A stretch of DNA of 64,000 bases from 62-47 sp051954235 (GCA_051954235.1 JBQCHY010000022.1:38921-102920), one strand, 5' to 3'; counted from the stretch's first letter, positions 1 through 8,811 are shown. Notes: generated by a model from the sequence alone, not told the origin. Numbers and translations are program-made.

Positions 1-204
1 CGCCTGCCCGCTCCGGAAAGTCTGACAACGACCCTTTCAGGGATCGAATTGCCGCGAATCCCTGTGCAAACTGGCTTTTCTCCGCTGCCCTTGATCATCG
101 CCGCGCTCACCACGCGCCCTCTATCCATATCGTCCGCTTCAGCAAGGGAAGATTGTCCGGGCGAAATTGATAACCATATAGGTCCCGTTGTTGCCACCGA
201 TTAG
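1..204 (+). CDS. hprK: HPr kinase/phosphorylase, C-terminal fragment (cut by window edge)
   Basis: An open frame enters from the window edge and stops at the TAG at 202-204, giving about 67 residues with GIELPRIPVQTGF and PLPLIIAAL. The ELPR...PLPL..AAL pattern resembles the tail of the short alphaproteobacterial HprK proteins, which phosphorylate HPr on serine. Support comes mainly from context: it lies directly upstream of a mannose-type EIIA and HPr on the same strand, the usual hprK-EIIA-ptsH order in Rhizobiales. The ATP-binding and catalytic parts are outside the window, so the assignment rests on a short tail and on synteny. Confidence 0.6.
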   Translation, partial: RLPAPESLTTTLSGIELPRIPVQTGFSPLPLIIAALTTRPLSISSASAREDCPGEIDNHIGPVVATD

Positions 205-333
205 ACCCACCCCAGTTCCCGCCTTGTGGCGAAATTTAGGGAAAATCGTGATGCTCCCCCCTTGCGCGGGAGCGCCGGATGGTCAAAGTGGCCCGTTCGT
301 GCGGTGCACCAAAGCACCCGCGAGGAGTTTTCG

Positions 334-735
334 ATGATTGGTCTGGTTCTTGTGACCCATGGGCGCCTTGCCGACGAATTCAGGGCGGCGCTCGAACATG
401 TGATGGGTCCGCAAAAGCAAATCGAGGCGATCACGATCGGCGCCGAGGACGACGCCGATTTGTGTCGAAGCGATATCATTGAAGCCGTCAACCGCGTCGA
501 CAGCGGCAATGGCGTCGCCATCCTCACTGACATGTTCGGCGGCACGCCGTCGAATCTTGCGATCTCCTGCATGAGCAGGCCGAAGGTCGAGGTTCTCGCC
601 GGCATCAATTTGCCTATGCTGGTGAAACTCGCCAAGGTACGCAACGATTTGCCCCTGCCGGAGGCGATCGCGGCCGCGCAGGAGGCGGGCCGTAAATACG
701 TCACCATCGCCAGTCGCGTCCTCGCAGGAAAATGA
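334..735 (+). CDS. PTS EIIA component, mannose family
   Basis: 133-residue protein of the PTS EIIA-Man family, which accepts phosphate from HPr on a histidine near the N-terminus. The start MIGLVLVTHGRLA puts the expected phosphorylated His at residue 9, and ILTDMFGGTPSN is the conserved loop of the family. The ATG at 334 follows a GAGGAG ribosome site at 322-327; the longer in-frame start at 226 would add about 36 unrelated residues. The stop overlaps the HPr start by 4 bases, so the two are translationally coupled. No sugar-specific EIIB or EIIC lies nearby, so a regulatory rather than transport role is likely, as in other alphaproteobacteria. Confidence 0.93.
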   Translation: MIGLVLVTHGRLADEFRAALEHVMGPQKQIEAITIGAEDDADLCRSDIIEAVNRVDSGNGVAILTDMFGGTPSNLAISCMSRPKVEVLAGINLPMLVKLAKVRNDLPLPEAIAAAQEAGRKYVTIASRVLAGK

Positions 736-1073
736 GCCCACCGCCCGACGACCTCCCCCTTTCCAGCAACGCCGGCGCGGCCGGCGCCGCGTCGTCGTCC
801 GGACCGGTGACGCGTGAACTGCCCATCACCAACAAACGCGGCCTGCACGCGCGCGCTTCCGCCAAGTTCGTGCAACTGGTCGAGCGCTTCAATGCCGACG
901 TAACCGTCACGCGTAACGGCGAGACGGTCGGCGGTTCTTCGATCATGGGCCTGATGATGCTCTCGGCCGGTCCAGGCACCACCATTACTGTCTCTGCGAC
1001 CGGCGCGGATGCGGCCGAAGCGATCACCGCCATCGCCAACCTCGTCGGCAGCAAGTTCGGCGAAGGCGAATAG
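732..1073 (+). CDS. ptsH: Phosphocarrier protein HPr
   Basis: 113-residue HPr. The phosphorylated histidine is His39 in NKRGLHARASAKF, and Ser70 in GGSSIMGLMML matches the position of the HprK target serine, 31 residues after the histidine as in classical HPr (His15/Ser46). It is about 25 residues longer than enteric HPr because of an Ala/Ser-rich N-terminal extension. The start overlaps the EIIA stop (ATGA). Together with the upstream hprK end this is a PTS phosphorelay probably linked to metabolic regulation, since no sugar permease is present. Confidence 0.95.
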   Translation: MSPPPDDLPLSSNAGAAGAASSSGPVTRELPITNKRGLHARASAKFVQLVERFNADVTVTRNGETVGGSSIMGLMMLSAGPGTTITVSATGADAAEAITAIANLVGSKFGEGE

Positions 1074-1108
1074 AACGCGATTGACCTGGATTTGACTGCT
1101 CAGCTACT

Positions 1109-1192
1109 CGTCCTTGCGAGAAGCGAAGCGACGAAGCGATCCAGTCATTCCTTCGTGGCCTTCTGGATTGCTTCGCTTCGCTCGCACTGACG
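1109..1192. repeat. REP-like palindromic repeat, copy 1
   Basis: Imperfect inverted repeat with arms beginning CGTCCTTGCGAG and ending CTCGCACTGACGG; GGATTGCTTCGCTTCGCTCGC forms the inner right arm. It belongs to the dispersed CGTCATTGCGAG family seen in Bradyrhizobium and relatives. It lies between the convergent ptsH and threonine dehydratase genes, where the stem could also act in transcript ends. Confidence 0.75.
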
Positions 1193-1230
1193 GTTCAAAC
1201 TCAATTTCTCTCGCTATAGACCGGCTTACA

Positions 1231-2493
1231 TCACGTCCGGACGCCGAGGCCTTTCGCGGCCAGTCGCGCCAGCACGTCGTTCAGGTGTTCCCTGTCGCGG
1301 GTTTCGATCACCAGTTGGAGCAGCGCGGCCTTGGCCGGCAGGTCCGAGAATGTCCGCTGATGCGAGACTTCGATGATGTTGGCACCCGCCTCCGCCAGCA
1401 GGTTGCAAACCAGCGCCAATTGACCGGGACGATCGACGATGTCGATAGCGAGTTGAGTGAGCCTGCCTTCGCGCGCGAGGTCGCGAGTCAGGACCGACGC
1501 GATCAAGCGCGTATCGATATTGCCGCCGGTCAGGATCAAGCCGACGTTCGCGCCCTTGAAGCGCTCGGGCGAGGCTAGCACAGCGGCGAGGCCGGCCGCG
1601 CCCGCGCCTTCCGCCACTGTCTTCTCGACCGAGATCAGCATCGCGACGGCGCGCTCGATGTCGTCGTCCGACACCAGAACGATGTCATCGACTAGTCGTC
1701 TAATGATTTCGCGAGTGATGAGCCCGGGTGACTTCACCGCAATACCCTCGGCAAGCGTGTCGCCGCGGCTCGGCAGATCCGTTCCCTTGATGACATTGTA
1801 CATCGACGGATAGAGTTTTGCTTGAACGCCGATGATGCGGATGTTCGGGTTGATGGCCTTGGCCGCGATCGCAATCCCGGAGATAAGGCCACCCCCGCCG
1901 ATCGGGACGACCAGCGTCTCGAGTTGCGGAACGGCTTGCAGCATTTCTGACGCAATCGTGCCCTGCCCCGCGATGATCAGCGGATCGTCGTAGGGGTGGA
2001 TCAGCGTCAGGCCATGGGCCTGGCCATGTTCAAGCACGAACTTGCCGGCTTCCTCGAGGGTCTGCCCGGTGATGATCACCTCGGCGCCGTGCCGCCGCGT
2101 ATTCTCGACCTTCACCATCGGCGTGCCGATCGGCATCACGATGGTTGCGGGGATTCCGAGGCGCTTGGCGTGATAGGCCACGCCTTGCGCATGATTGCCC
2201 GCCGACATCGCGATGACGCCGCGCCGACGTTCGTCGGCTGACAACGCGGAAAGCCGGTTGAGCGCGCCGCGCTCCTTGAAGGTTGCGGTGAACTGGAGGT
2301 TCTCGAACTTGAGCCAGACGTTGCAGTCGCAAATCTCGCTCAGCGTCCGGCTCTGGCTGCAATCCGTGACGAAGATCGAACCACGCAGCGTCGCTGCGGC
2401 AGCCGCGATATCGCCAGGTCCGATCGTCGCGCCGCCGACGTCAAACGAGAAGTTCGCCGTATCTGAAGCAAGGGTTTCAAAAGCGGCCGACAT
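1231..2493 (-). CDS. ilvA: Threonine ammonia-lyase (threonine dehydratase) with ACT domain
   Basis: 420-residue PLP enzyme of fold type II that deaminates L-threonine to 2-oxobutanoate. Lys73 in FTATFKERGALNRL should bind PLP; SAGNHAQGVAYHA is the substrate loop and GGGGLISGIA the phosphate-binding glycine loop. The last 80 or so residues (QLAIDIVDRPGQLALV onward) form a single ACT-like regulatory domain, as in the shorter (about 400 aa) catabolic-type enzymes rather than the 500 aa biosynthetic form. The ATG at 2493 follows GAGGAAAG. It stands alone between two palindromic repeats, but L-serine dehydratase is next on the same strand, suggesting amino-acid deamination as a local theme. Confidence 0.93.
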   Translation of the reverse strand: MSAAFETLASDTANFSFDVGGATIGPGDIAAAAATLRGSIFVTDCSQSRTLSEICDCNVWLKFENLQFTATFKERGALNRLSALSADERRRGVIAMSAGNHAQGVAYHAKRLGIPATIVMPIGTPMVKVENTRRHGAEVIITGQTLEEAGKFVLEHGQAHGLTLIHPYDDPLIIAGQGTIASEMLQAVPQLETLVVPIGGGGLISGIAIAAKAINPNIRIIGVQAKLYPSMYNVIKGTDLPSRGDTLAEGIAVKSPGLITREIIRRLVDDIVLVSDDDIERAVAMLISVEKTVAEGAGAAGLAAVLASPERFKGANVGLILTGGNIDTRLIASVLTRDLAREGRLTQLAIDIVDRPGQLALVCNLLAEAGANIIEVSHQRTFSDLPAKAALLQLVIETRDREHLNDVLARLAAKGLGVRT

Positions 2494-2565
2494 GATCTTT
2501 CCTCGGAAGTGCAGTAACGGACCTGTTAGCGCAAGATAAACTCAGGTTCGATCGCTCATTTTGTT

Positions 2566-2648
2566 CGTCATTGCGAGGAGCGTTTGCGACGAAGCAATGC
2601 AGAAACCAAGAAGAAAGATTGGATTGCTTCGCTGCGCTCGCAATGACG
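2566..2648. repeat. REP-like palindromic repeat, copy 2
   Basis: Arms CGTCATTGCGAG and CTCGCAATGACG are exact inverted repeats at the two ends, with GGATTGCTTCGC inside the right arm. Same family as 1109-1192. The two copies bracket the threonine dehydratase gene. Confidence 0.85.
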
Positions 2649-2706
2649 CTTCAAGCCAGATTCATCCCACTCTAAAGTACGGCGACGATCTGCGACAGCA
2701 CCACTG

Positions 2707-4098
2707 TCAACACTCGACGACGTTCACCGCGAGGCCGCCGAGCGAGGTTTCCTTGTACTTCGACTTCATGTCCTCGCCGGTTTGCAGCATCGTCTTGATG
2801 ACCGCATCGAGCGAGACATAGTGATTGCCGTCTCCGCGCAACGCCATGCGCGCGGCGTTGATGGCTTTGACCGCACCCATCGCATTGCGCTCGATGCACG
2901 GTATCTGAACCATGCCGCCCACCGGATCGCAGGTCAAACCGAGATTGTGCTCCATGCCGATCTCGGCGGCGTTCTCGATCTGGGCGACGCTCGCGCCGAG
3001 CACCGCCGCGAGCGCGCCGGCCGCCATCGAACACGCGACGCCGACCTCGCCCTGGCATCCCACCTCCGCGCCGGAGATCGACGCATTAGCTTTGTAGAGC
3101 AGGCCGATGGCCCCGGCGGTAAGCAGAAATTCGATCACACCATCATCCGACGCGCCGGGCGTGTATTTGTCGTAATAGTGCAACACGGCCGGAATGATGC
3201 CCGCCGCGCCGTTAGTCGGTGCAGTGACGACACGGCCGCCAGAGGCATTCTGTTCGTTGACCGCCATCGCGAACGCATTGACCCAATCCATCGCCGCCAA
3301 CGGATCGCCACCGACGACGTTATGTCCGCGCTCGAGCAATTCGCGATAGAGCTTCGGCGCACGACGGCGGATGCCGAGCGCCCCGGGAAGACGTTCTTCT
3401 GCTTCTTCCTCATCAAGGCCGAAGCCGCGGCGGACGCAGTCTTTCATGACCTGCCAAATTCGCAGCAGACCGGCACGCACGTCCGCTTCAGACCGCCAGA
3501 CGCGCTCGTTCGCCATCATCAATTGGGCGATCGAGATGCCGTTGGATTTCGCCAGCGCCACAAGTTCATCGCCGGTCTTGAAGGGATACGGCCACGTCAA
3601 ATCGGCGTTGCCGGCGACAACCGCGTGCGCACCGCTTTCCGTGACGAAGCCGCCGCCCACCGAGAAGTAACAACGTTCCGACAGCACCGCGCCATCCTCC
3701 GCCGACGCGACGAATCGCATGGCGTTGGGATGCTCCGGCATCGACTGTTCGCCGAGAAATGCGATATCGCGCGAACGCTGGAACGCGATCGGATGCTTGC
3801 CGCCGAGCGGCAACAATCCGGAGCGCTGCACCTCCGCGAACCGCGGCTTGACGGTCGCCGGATCGATGGTGTCGGGCATCTCGCCGAACAGGCCGAGGAT
3901 GACGCCGAGATCGGTCGCGTGACCGCGACCGGTTGCGCCGAGCGATCCGTAGAGATCGACCCTGACGTGCGCCACCTGCGCCAGCAGTCCATCTAGCTCA
4001 AGCGCATGGACGAACTGGCCAGCCGCGCGCATCGGCCCCACCGTATGCGAACTCGACGGGCCGATACCGATCTTGAAGATGTCGAAGACGGACAGCAT
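2707..4098 (-). CDS. sdaA: L-serine ammonia-lyase (4Fe-4S, single chain)
   Basis: 463-residue iron-sulfur L-serine dehydratase converting serine to pyruvate and ammonia. The N-terminus SVFDIFKIGIGPSSSHTVGP is the beta-domain signature, and cysteines in GCQGEVGVACSMAAG and GLTCDPVGGMVQIPCIERN are the conserved cluster and catalytic-domain motifs. Alpha and beta domains are fused as in E. coli SdaA. The ATG at 4098 shares one base with the stop of the upstream amidohydrolase (TGATG); a TTG one codon earlier is possible. Operon with the M20 and DUF3100 genes. Confidence 0.95.
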   Translation of the reverse strand: MLSVFDIFKIGIGPSSSHTVGPMRAAGQFVHALELDGLLAQVAHVRVDLYGSLGATGRGHATDLGVILGLFGEMPDTIDPATVKPRFAEVQRSGLLPLGGKHPIAFQRSRDIAFLGEQSMPEHPNAMRFVASAEDGAVLSERCYFSVGGGFVTESGAHAVVAGNADLTWPYPFKTGDELVALAKSNGISIAQLMMANERVWRSEADVRAGLLRIWQVMKDCVRRGFGLDEEEAEERLPGALGIRRRAPKLYRELLERGHNVVGGDPLAAMDWVNAFAMAVNEQNASGGRVVTAPTNGAAGIIPAVLHYYDKYTPGASDDGVIEFLLTAGAIGLLYKANASISGAEVGCQGEVGVACSMAAGALAAVLGASVAQIENAAEIGMEHNLGLTCDPVGGMVQIPCIERNAMGAVKAINAARMALRGDGNHYVSLDAVIKTMLQTGEDMKSKYKETSLGGLAVNVVEC

Positions 4099-5267
4099 CA
4101 AGCTGCGGGCAATTGCTGCTTGACCAGTTCCACCCAGTACGCAGCGCCGAGCGGCAGGATCGCGTCGTTGAAGTCATAATAGGGATTGTGCAACGGCGGA
4201 TCGTTGGCGGTTTCGCCAGCGCCGATGCAGATGTAGGCACCCGGCCGCTTCTGCAGCATGAAGGCGAAGTCTTCCGAGCCCATCGCAGGCTTGATGTCGG
4301 TCATCACCTGCTCGTCCCCGACCAGCCGCGAGGCCGCCGCAGCAGCAGCGTTGGTTTCGTCCGGCGTGTTGATGACGCCGGGATAGCCGCGCATGTATTG
4401 AAGATCGATGGTCGCGCCGTGCGCCTGCGCAACACCGGCGCAGACCTCCTTCATCGCGGCTTCGACCCGATCCTGAATGCCTGCGTCGAGCGTGCGCACG
4501 GTGCCGCGCATCACGACCTGCTCGGGAACGACGTTCCAGGTGTCGCCGCCGTGAATCTGCGTCACGGTGACGACCGCAGCTTCGATTGCGCCGATCCGGC
4601 GGCTGACAATGTTCTGCAACGTGGTGACAAGGTTGGCGGCGATCACGACGGAGTCGATACCGGTTTCGGGCGCCGCAGCATGGCACCCCTTGCCGGTGAC
4701 AGTGATTTCGAACGTATCGAGAAACGCGGTCGCGATGCCGGTGCGGATGCCGAACTTGCCGCGCGGCATCTGCGGAATGTTGTGCATGCCATAGACCGCA
4801 TCGGCCGGGAATTTATCGAACAGACCTTCCTCGACCATCTTGCGGCCGCCGCCTTCGTTTTCCTCGGCGGGCTGGAACACGAAATGCACGGTGCCGCGGA
4901 ACGGCCGGTGCCGCGCCAGATGCACGGCGGCGCCGAGCAGCATCGCGGTGTGACCGTCATGGCCGCAGCCGTGCATCTTGCCTTCGCGGGTGGACTTGTG
5001 CGCGCTGGCGCCCAATTCCGTCATGTTGAGCGCGTCCATGTCGGCCCGCAGCGCAATGCTCGGGCCCTCGCCGTTCTTCAACGTTCCGACAACGCCGGTG
5101 CCGCCAAGACCGCGATCGACGGCGATCTGCATTTCCATCAACGCATCGGCGACGATCTGCGCCGTGCGATGTTCCTCGAACGCGGTTTCCGGGTTGGCAT
5201 GAAGATCGTGACGCCAATCCGTCATGCGCGCGCAGGTGTCGCTTTCGATTCCGAAGTTCGTGGACAT
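4098..5267 (-). CDS. M20 family amidohydrolase (hippurate hydrolase/aminoacylase type)
   Basis: 389-residue M20D metallopeptidase-family protein, cleaving N-acyl amino acids or similar amides. Motifs in order are the metal-binding GCGHDGHTAMLLGAA, the catalytic Glu pair in FQPAEENEGGG, YGMHNIPQMPRG, and MGSEDFAFMLQKRPGAY near the C-terminus. No signal peptide is seen, so it is probably cytoplasmic. Its coupling to serine dehydratase downstream and a permease-like gene 23 bases upstream suggests uptake of an acylated amino acid or peptide, hydrolysis and then deamination; the substrate is not readable from sequence. Confidence 0.92.
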   Translation of the reverse strand: MSTNFGIESDTCARMTDWRHDLHANPETAFEEHRTAQIVADALMEMQIAVDRGLGGTGVVGTLKNGEGPSIALRADMDALNMTELGASAHKSTREGKMHGCGHDGHTAMLLGAAVHLARHRPFRGTVHFVFQPAEENEGGGRKMVEEGLFDKFPADAVYGMHNIPQMPRGKFGIRTGIATAFLDTFEITVTGKGCHAAAPETGIDSVVIAANLVTTLQNIVSRRIGAIEAAVVTVTQIHGGDTWNVVPEQVVMRGTVRTLDAGIQDRVEAAMKEVCAGVAQAHGATIDLQYMRGYPGVINTPDETNAAAAAASRLVGDEQVMTDIKPAMGSEDFAFMLQKRPGAYICIGAGETANDPPLHNPYYDFNDAILPLGAAYWVELVKQQLPAA

Positions 5268-5290
5268 ACTAGATTCGCCTTTCGATTAAG

Positions 5291-6643
5291 TCAGCGATGG
5301 AAGAATTCGGCGATCACGGTGGCGCCGAGGAAAGTACCGGCCGCGGCGGTCAACGACACTACCACGATGCGCCAGCTCAATTGCTTGAAGATCGGCACAT
5401 CCTTGGCGACCGAGAAACCGGCGAGCGCCAGCACCGGCGTGGTGAACGCCAGGAAGTTCAGCTTGTCGACCGACGCGATCATCGCGTTGGAGAACGGCAA
5501 CAGGCCGGGAACGCCGAGCACGGTGGTGACGATCACCAGCACGAAGATGTGCGGTATCTTCTTCAAGAGGCTCGATAGCACATGAACCAACAGCGCAACC
5601 CCCAGCACGATCACGAGGCCGATCATCGACGTCATCACCGGAACATGATAGGTCAGCGTGTTGCCGATCAGCACACCGATAGCAACGATGATCCAGGCCA
5701 GCAGCGAGTCCGGAAAGCCGAATGCCCCGTGGCCGCCATGGGTCTCGCCGGCGCTGGCGACGGTCGGAGCCATTTCACCGGTCTTGAAGTTCGAGAACCG
5801 TCCGAGCACCGGCTCCAGTCTGTCGTAAAGCCACGAGCAGGCCGGCAGCGAGAGGAACAGCGCGAAGTAGAACCCCAGCACGGCCGTCATCAGGTTTGCC
5901 GCCGAGGCAATCGCCGTCAGGTCCTTGACCATCTCGGGCGGGCTCTGGCCGTTGATGGCGCCGATCGCCGCCGCCATCATGCTGCCCGATCCGACGCCGG
6001 CGCCCATCGCCAGCGAGCGCGGATCGAAGATGTGCAGGCTGGCGATGAAGCCGGCCAGCAACGCGATGAACAACGCGCCAAGCACGGTACCGGTGATATA
6101 CTCGGCCAGCACACCGCGCCCTTCCGGCGAGTTCATGCCGTATTTCTCGCCGATGATCACCAGGTTGCCTTCACGGCCAATGGAGAACGTCGCGCCCACC
6201 GCTTCGCGCTTCACCCCCAATAGCAGAGCGAGCGGGAGACCGAGCGCCAAGGTGCCGAAGGTGTGGCCGAACTCCTGGAACAGCAGCGCCCAACCGGCCT
6301 GCCGCACCGCCGGCAATGCGCCGCCAACGGTGAAGCCCATTTTCACGATGAACAGGATGAGGCCGGCGTTGAGCAACTGCCCGGCGAAGGTTTGCAGACC
6401 GAGGCCGATCCGCAGCGATGACGGCAGGTAGGGCGACGCGATGCCCCAGGCTGCCGCAAGCAGCAGCGCCCACACCATGGGCTGAAGCAGAACCTTGCCC
6501 GGACCCACCTGAAACTGCACGACGCCGATGATTTCGGCGAGCAGAACGACGAGTGCGACGCCGATGAAAATCTTGACCTTGTCGGCGGTGCCGCGGCCCG
6601 CCGGTTCGCTGAGTGGTTCGATGGAGGCCGAAGCCGTGGTCAT
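5291..6643 (-). CDS. Multi-pass membrane protein, DUF3100-like, probable transporter
   Basis: 450 residues with about 11-12 hydrophobic segments, from KIFIGVALVVLLAEIIGVV to the C-terminal VVSLTAAAGTFLGATVIAEF. The central FSIGREGNLVIIGEKYGMNSPEGRG and GAGVGSGSMMAAAIGAI stretches resemble DUF3100-family proteins, which often lie next to M20 amidohydrolases. I assign the family from memory of its layout, with medium confidence. It is first in the leftward operon with the amidohydrolase and serine dehydratase, so it may import their substrate. The promoter lies in the 163-base gap before the divergent LysR gene. Confidence 0.65.
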   Translation of the reverse strand: MTTASASIEPLSEPAGRGTADKVKIFIGVALVVLLAEIIGVVQFQVGPGKVLLQPMVWALLLAAAWGIASPYLPSSLRIGLGLQTFAGQLLNAGLILFIVKMGFTVGGALPAVRQAGWALLFQEFGHTFGTLALGLPLALLLGVKREAVGATFSIGREGNLVIIGEKYGMNSPEGRGVLAEYITGTVLGALFIALLAGFIASLHIFDPRSLAMGAGVGSGSMMAAAIGAINGQSPPEMVKDLTAIASAANLMTAVLGFYFALFLSLPACSWLYDRLEPVLGRFSNFKTGEMAPTVASAGETHGGHGAFGFPDSLLAWIIVAIGVLIGNTLTYHVPVMTSMIGLVIVLGVALLVHVLSSLLKKIPHIFVLVIVTTVLGVPGLLPFSNAMIASVDKLNFLAFTTPVLALAGFSVAKDVPIFKQLSWRIVVVSLTAAAGTFLGATVIAEFFHR

Positions 6644-6806
6644 GAATGCGCTCCTCTATATCTGATTAGTCATTACCGAGCAGCGGGTGCTTTAAGCCCT
6701 GCATTTCAACTCCCGTACGCCAGCTTGTTCCGAAATGCGGTCTTGCATCAATGACAGCGGAATGAGATTATCGTTGCGTTTTTATCAACAGTCTGGGCGG
6801 CCCGGC

Positions 6807-7757
6807 ATGATCCGTCTCGACAAGGACAAACTGGAAGCGCGCCGCCTGCGTTATTTCATGCAGGTGCTCGAGATCGGCTCCGTGCGTGGCGCAGCCGGCG
6901 CATTGGGCATGGATGCTTCCGCTGTCAGCCGGGCGATGAGTTTGCTCGAAGCGGAATGCGGCGCGCAGCTTTTCGAACGACGCGGTCGCGGCATCGTCCC
7001 CACCGACGCCGGCCATTTACTGGCGGGTTACATTCGGCGTCAGCACAGCGAAAAGCAAAGCCTGCTGGCGCAGCTCGACAGCATCCGCAAAGTCGAAACC
7101 GGCCATGTCGAACTGGTCACCGGCGAAGGCTACATCGATTGGCTGATGCGGCGTCCGCTCAGCCGCTTCATGCGAACGCATCCCAAGATCGCCATCGATC
7201 TTCGCATCGACAGCACTGACGGGATCATCGAGCGTATTCTCGACGAGCGGGCGCATATCGGAATCCTGTTCAATCCGCCGCGGAACGAACAGCTTCACTC
7301 GCATTACGCATGGCCGCACCCTATCCAGACCCTGGTGCTGCGCACGCACCCGCTGGCACAGGCGAGCGGCCCGCTGCGGCTATCAGATCTGCTGCCCTAC
7401 GCCGGCGCCACCTTGCATCAGGACTTCGGGCTTCGTCAGCATATTCAGGCGGCCGAACTCAGCGAAGGCACCAAGCTCACCTTCTCATTCACGACCACCT
7501 CCTTCGATGCGCTCGGGCACTTCGTCCTGGCCGGACTCGGCTATTCGCTGGTGTCACGGCTTCCCATGACACTTACGGATGCCGCGAAAGTCATTTCGCT
7601 GCCGATGAAGAGTTCGCTGCTACATCGTGGCCGCTCCCACGTCATCACCCGCCAGGGACGCACGCTGCCGCCCGCGGCGGCGGAACTGCTGCGCATCATC
7701 GTCGGCGACATGAAACAGCCGAGCCGCAGTGCATCACGCGCTGCTACGCGAGGCTAA
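6807..7757 (+). CDS. LysR-family transcriptional regulator
   Basis: 316-residue LTTR. The N-terminal helix-turn-helix is RRLRYFMQVLEIGSVRGAAGALGMDASAVSRAMSLLE (in two parts: scanning helix then recognition helix), followed by GAQLFERRGRGIVPTDAGHLL. A periplasmic-binding-like effector domain follows. I chose the ATG at 6807 because it places the HTH at the usual distance from the start; an upstream in-frame ATG at 6735 would add 24 non-LTTR residues. It is divergent from the DUF3100-amidohydrolase-serine dehydratase operon, so that operon is its likely target. Confidence 0.9.
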   Translation: MIRLDKDKLEARRLRYFMQVLEIGSVRGAAGALGMDASAVSRAMSLLEAECGAQLFERRGRGIVPTDAGHLLAGYIRRQHSEKQSLLAQLDSIRKVETGHVELVTGEGYIDWLMRRPLSRFMRTHPKIAIDLRIDSTDGIIERILDERAHIGILFNPPRNEQLHSHYAWPHPIQTLVLRTHPLAQASGPLRLSDLLPYAGATLHQDFGLRQHIQAAELSEGTKLTFSFTTTSFDALGHFVLAGLGYSLVSRLPMTLTDAAKVISLPMKSSLLHRGRSHVITRQGRTLPPAAAELLRIIVGDMKQPSRSASRAATRG

Positions 7758-7942
7758 CGGCTATCTGCATCAGCCGCCCGGTCTACCATTGGCATCGGTG
7801 CAATCGTGCTATCGCATCCGAACAATATCGGCTCGCAAATGGCCCTCGCGGCGACGGTCGGTTGGGAGCGATATTCGCAGCAAAACGCGCAGGAAAGCCG
7901 GCCAAGACTTGTCACTGCGCGGCAAGTCCGCTATCTTAATAA

Positions 7943-7960
7943 AATTCGCTCCTGAGAATT
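7943..7960. promoter_or_regulatory. Palindromic operator candidate, AATTC-N8-GAATT
   Basis: Perfect 5-bp inverted repeat with 8-base spacer, about 17 bases before the IclR start. The same palindrome, sharing also the spacer end (GA), occurs at 18576-18593 in the divergent acyl-CoA dehydrogenase promoter. It is probably the binding site of the adjacent IclR protein; this is inference. Confidence 0.6.
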
Positions 7961-7976
7961 TGATACTGAATAGAGA

Positions 7977-8804
7977 ATGAACGTCGAGAAGCCCGCCAAG
8001 CAGGTGAACGCGCTCTCGCGCGGGATCGCCATTCTGCGCTATCTCGACGCGCAGGGTGAGCCGGTCGGCGTAGTGCAGATCGCCCGCGACCTGAAAATCA
8101 ACGCCTCGACCTGCTTCAACCTGTTGCGCACGCTGGTCCACGAACGGCTGGCGATCTTCGATGCCGCGACGAAAAAATACTCGCCCGGCCTCGGCGTGCT
8201 GGCGCTGGCGCATGCGGCGCTCAAGCAGGACGGTCCGATCCGGCTGCTTCATCCGCAGATCGAGCAGATCGCCAAGACGCACAACGTCACCGCGATGCTC
8301 TGGCAACTGACGTCGCCGGACCGGGCGATGGTGGTCGACCTGGCGGAAGCCTCGACGCCGCTGCGCGTGCAATTCACCATAGGGCAACGGTTACCTTCGT
8401 TGATCGGCGCGCTCGGACGCTGCTTTGCCGGGCATCTGAACTTGTCGAAGGCCGAAGTCAAAGTGATGTTCAAGGAACTGCGGTGGCAAAATGCGCCGAC
8501 GTTCGAGCAGTACTGGTCCGAGGTCGAGGAGGCGCGGCGCACTGGCTTTGCCGTCGATATCGGCCGCTACAATCGCAACTTCACCACCGTCGCCGCGCCC
8601 ATTCTGACGAGCAGCGGCGAAGCGACGATGGCGATCTCCGCCATCACGTTCTCCGGAGATCTCGATCGTCTGCGCATGCTGCGTCTCGCGGCGGACCTCA
8701 AGCGCGTCACCGGGGAGGCTTCGAACGCGCTTGGCTACAGCGGATCGCCGACAGCGGCGAAAGCCGCACCGGCCGGCCGCAGCAAGACAGCTCCTCGGAA
8801 ATAG
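7977..8804 (+). CDS. IclR-family transcriptional regulator
   Basis: 275-residue IclR-type regulator. An N-terminal winged HTH (ALSRGIAILRYLDAQ, then VVQIARDLKINASTCFNLLRTL) is followed by an effector domain ending around GEASNALGYSG and a basic, Ala/Pro-rich tail. It ends 7 bases from the convergent end of the large leftward acyl-CoA/Liv operon. A palindrome 17 bases before its start recurs at the head of that operon, so it probably controls both itself and the operon, responding to a catabolic acid or CoA ester. Confidence 0.92.
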   Translation: MNVEKPAKQVNALSRGIAILRYLDAQGEPVGVVQIARDLKINASTCFNLLRTLVHERLAIFDAATKKYSPGLGVLALAHAALKQDGPIRLLHPQIEQIAKTHNVTAMLWQLTSPDRAMVVDLAEASTPLRVQFTIGQRLPSLIGALGRCFAGHLNLSKAEVKVMFKELRWQNAPTFEQYWSEVEEARRTGFAVDIGRYNRNFTTVAAPILTSSGEATMAISAITFSGDLDRLRMLRLAADLKRVTGEASNALGYSGSPTAAKAAPAGRSKTAPRK

Positions 8805-8811
8805 CGGACCA

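Noticed and set aside
201..875. 224-codon leftward frame across EIIA and HPr
   Set aside because: Antisense to two well-supported genes with catalytic histidines.
2782..3996. 404-codon rightward open frame
   Set aside because: Shadow of the L-serine dehydratase gene in high-GC DNA; composition is not protein-like.
4113..5585. 490-codon rightward open frame
   Set aside because: Antisense shadow of the M20 amidohydrolase (and the end of the DUF3100 gene); rich in Arg/His/Gly with no family motif, while the opposite strand has full catalytic motifs.
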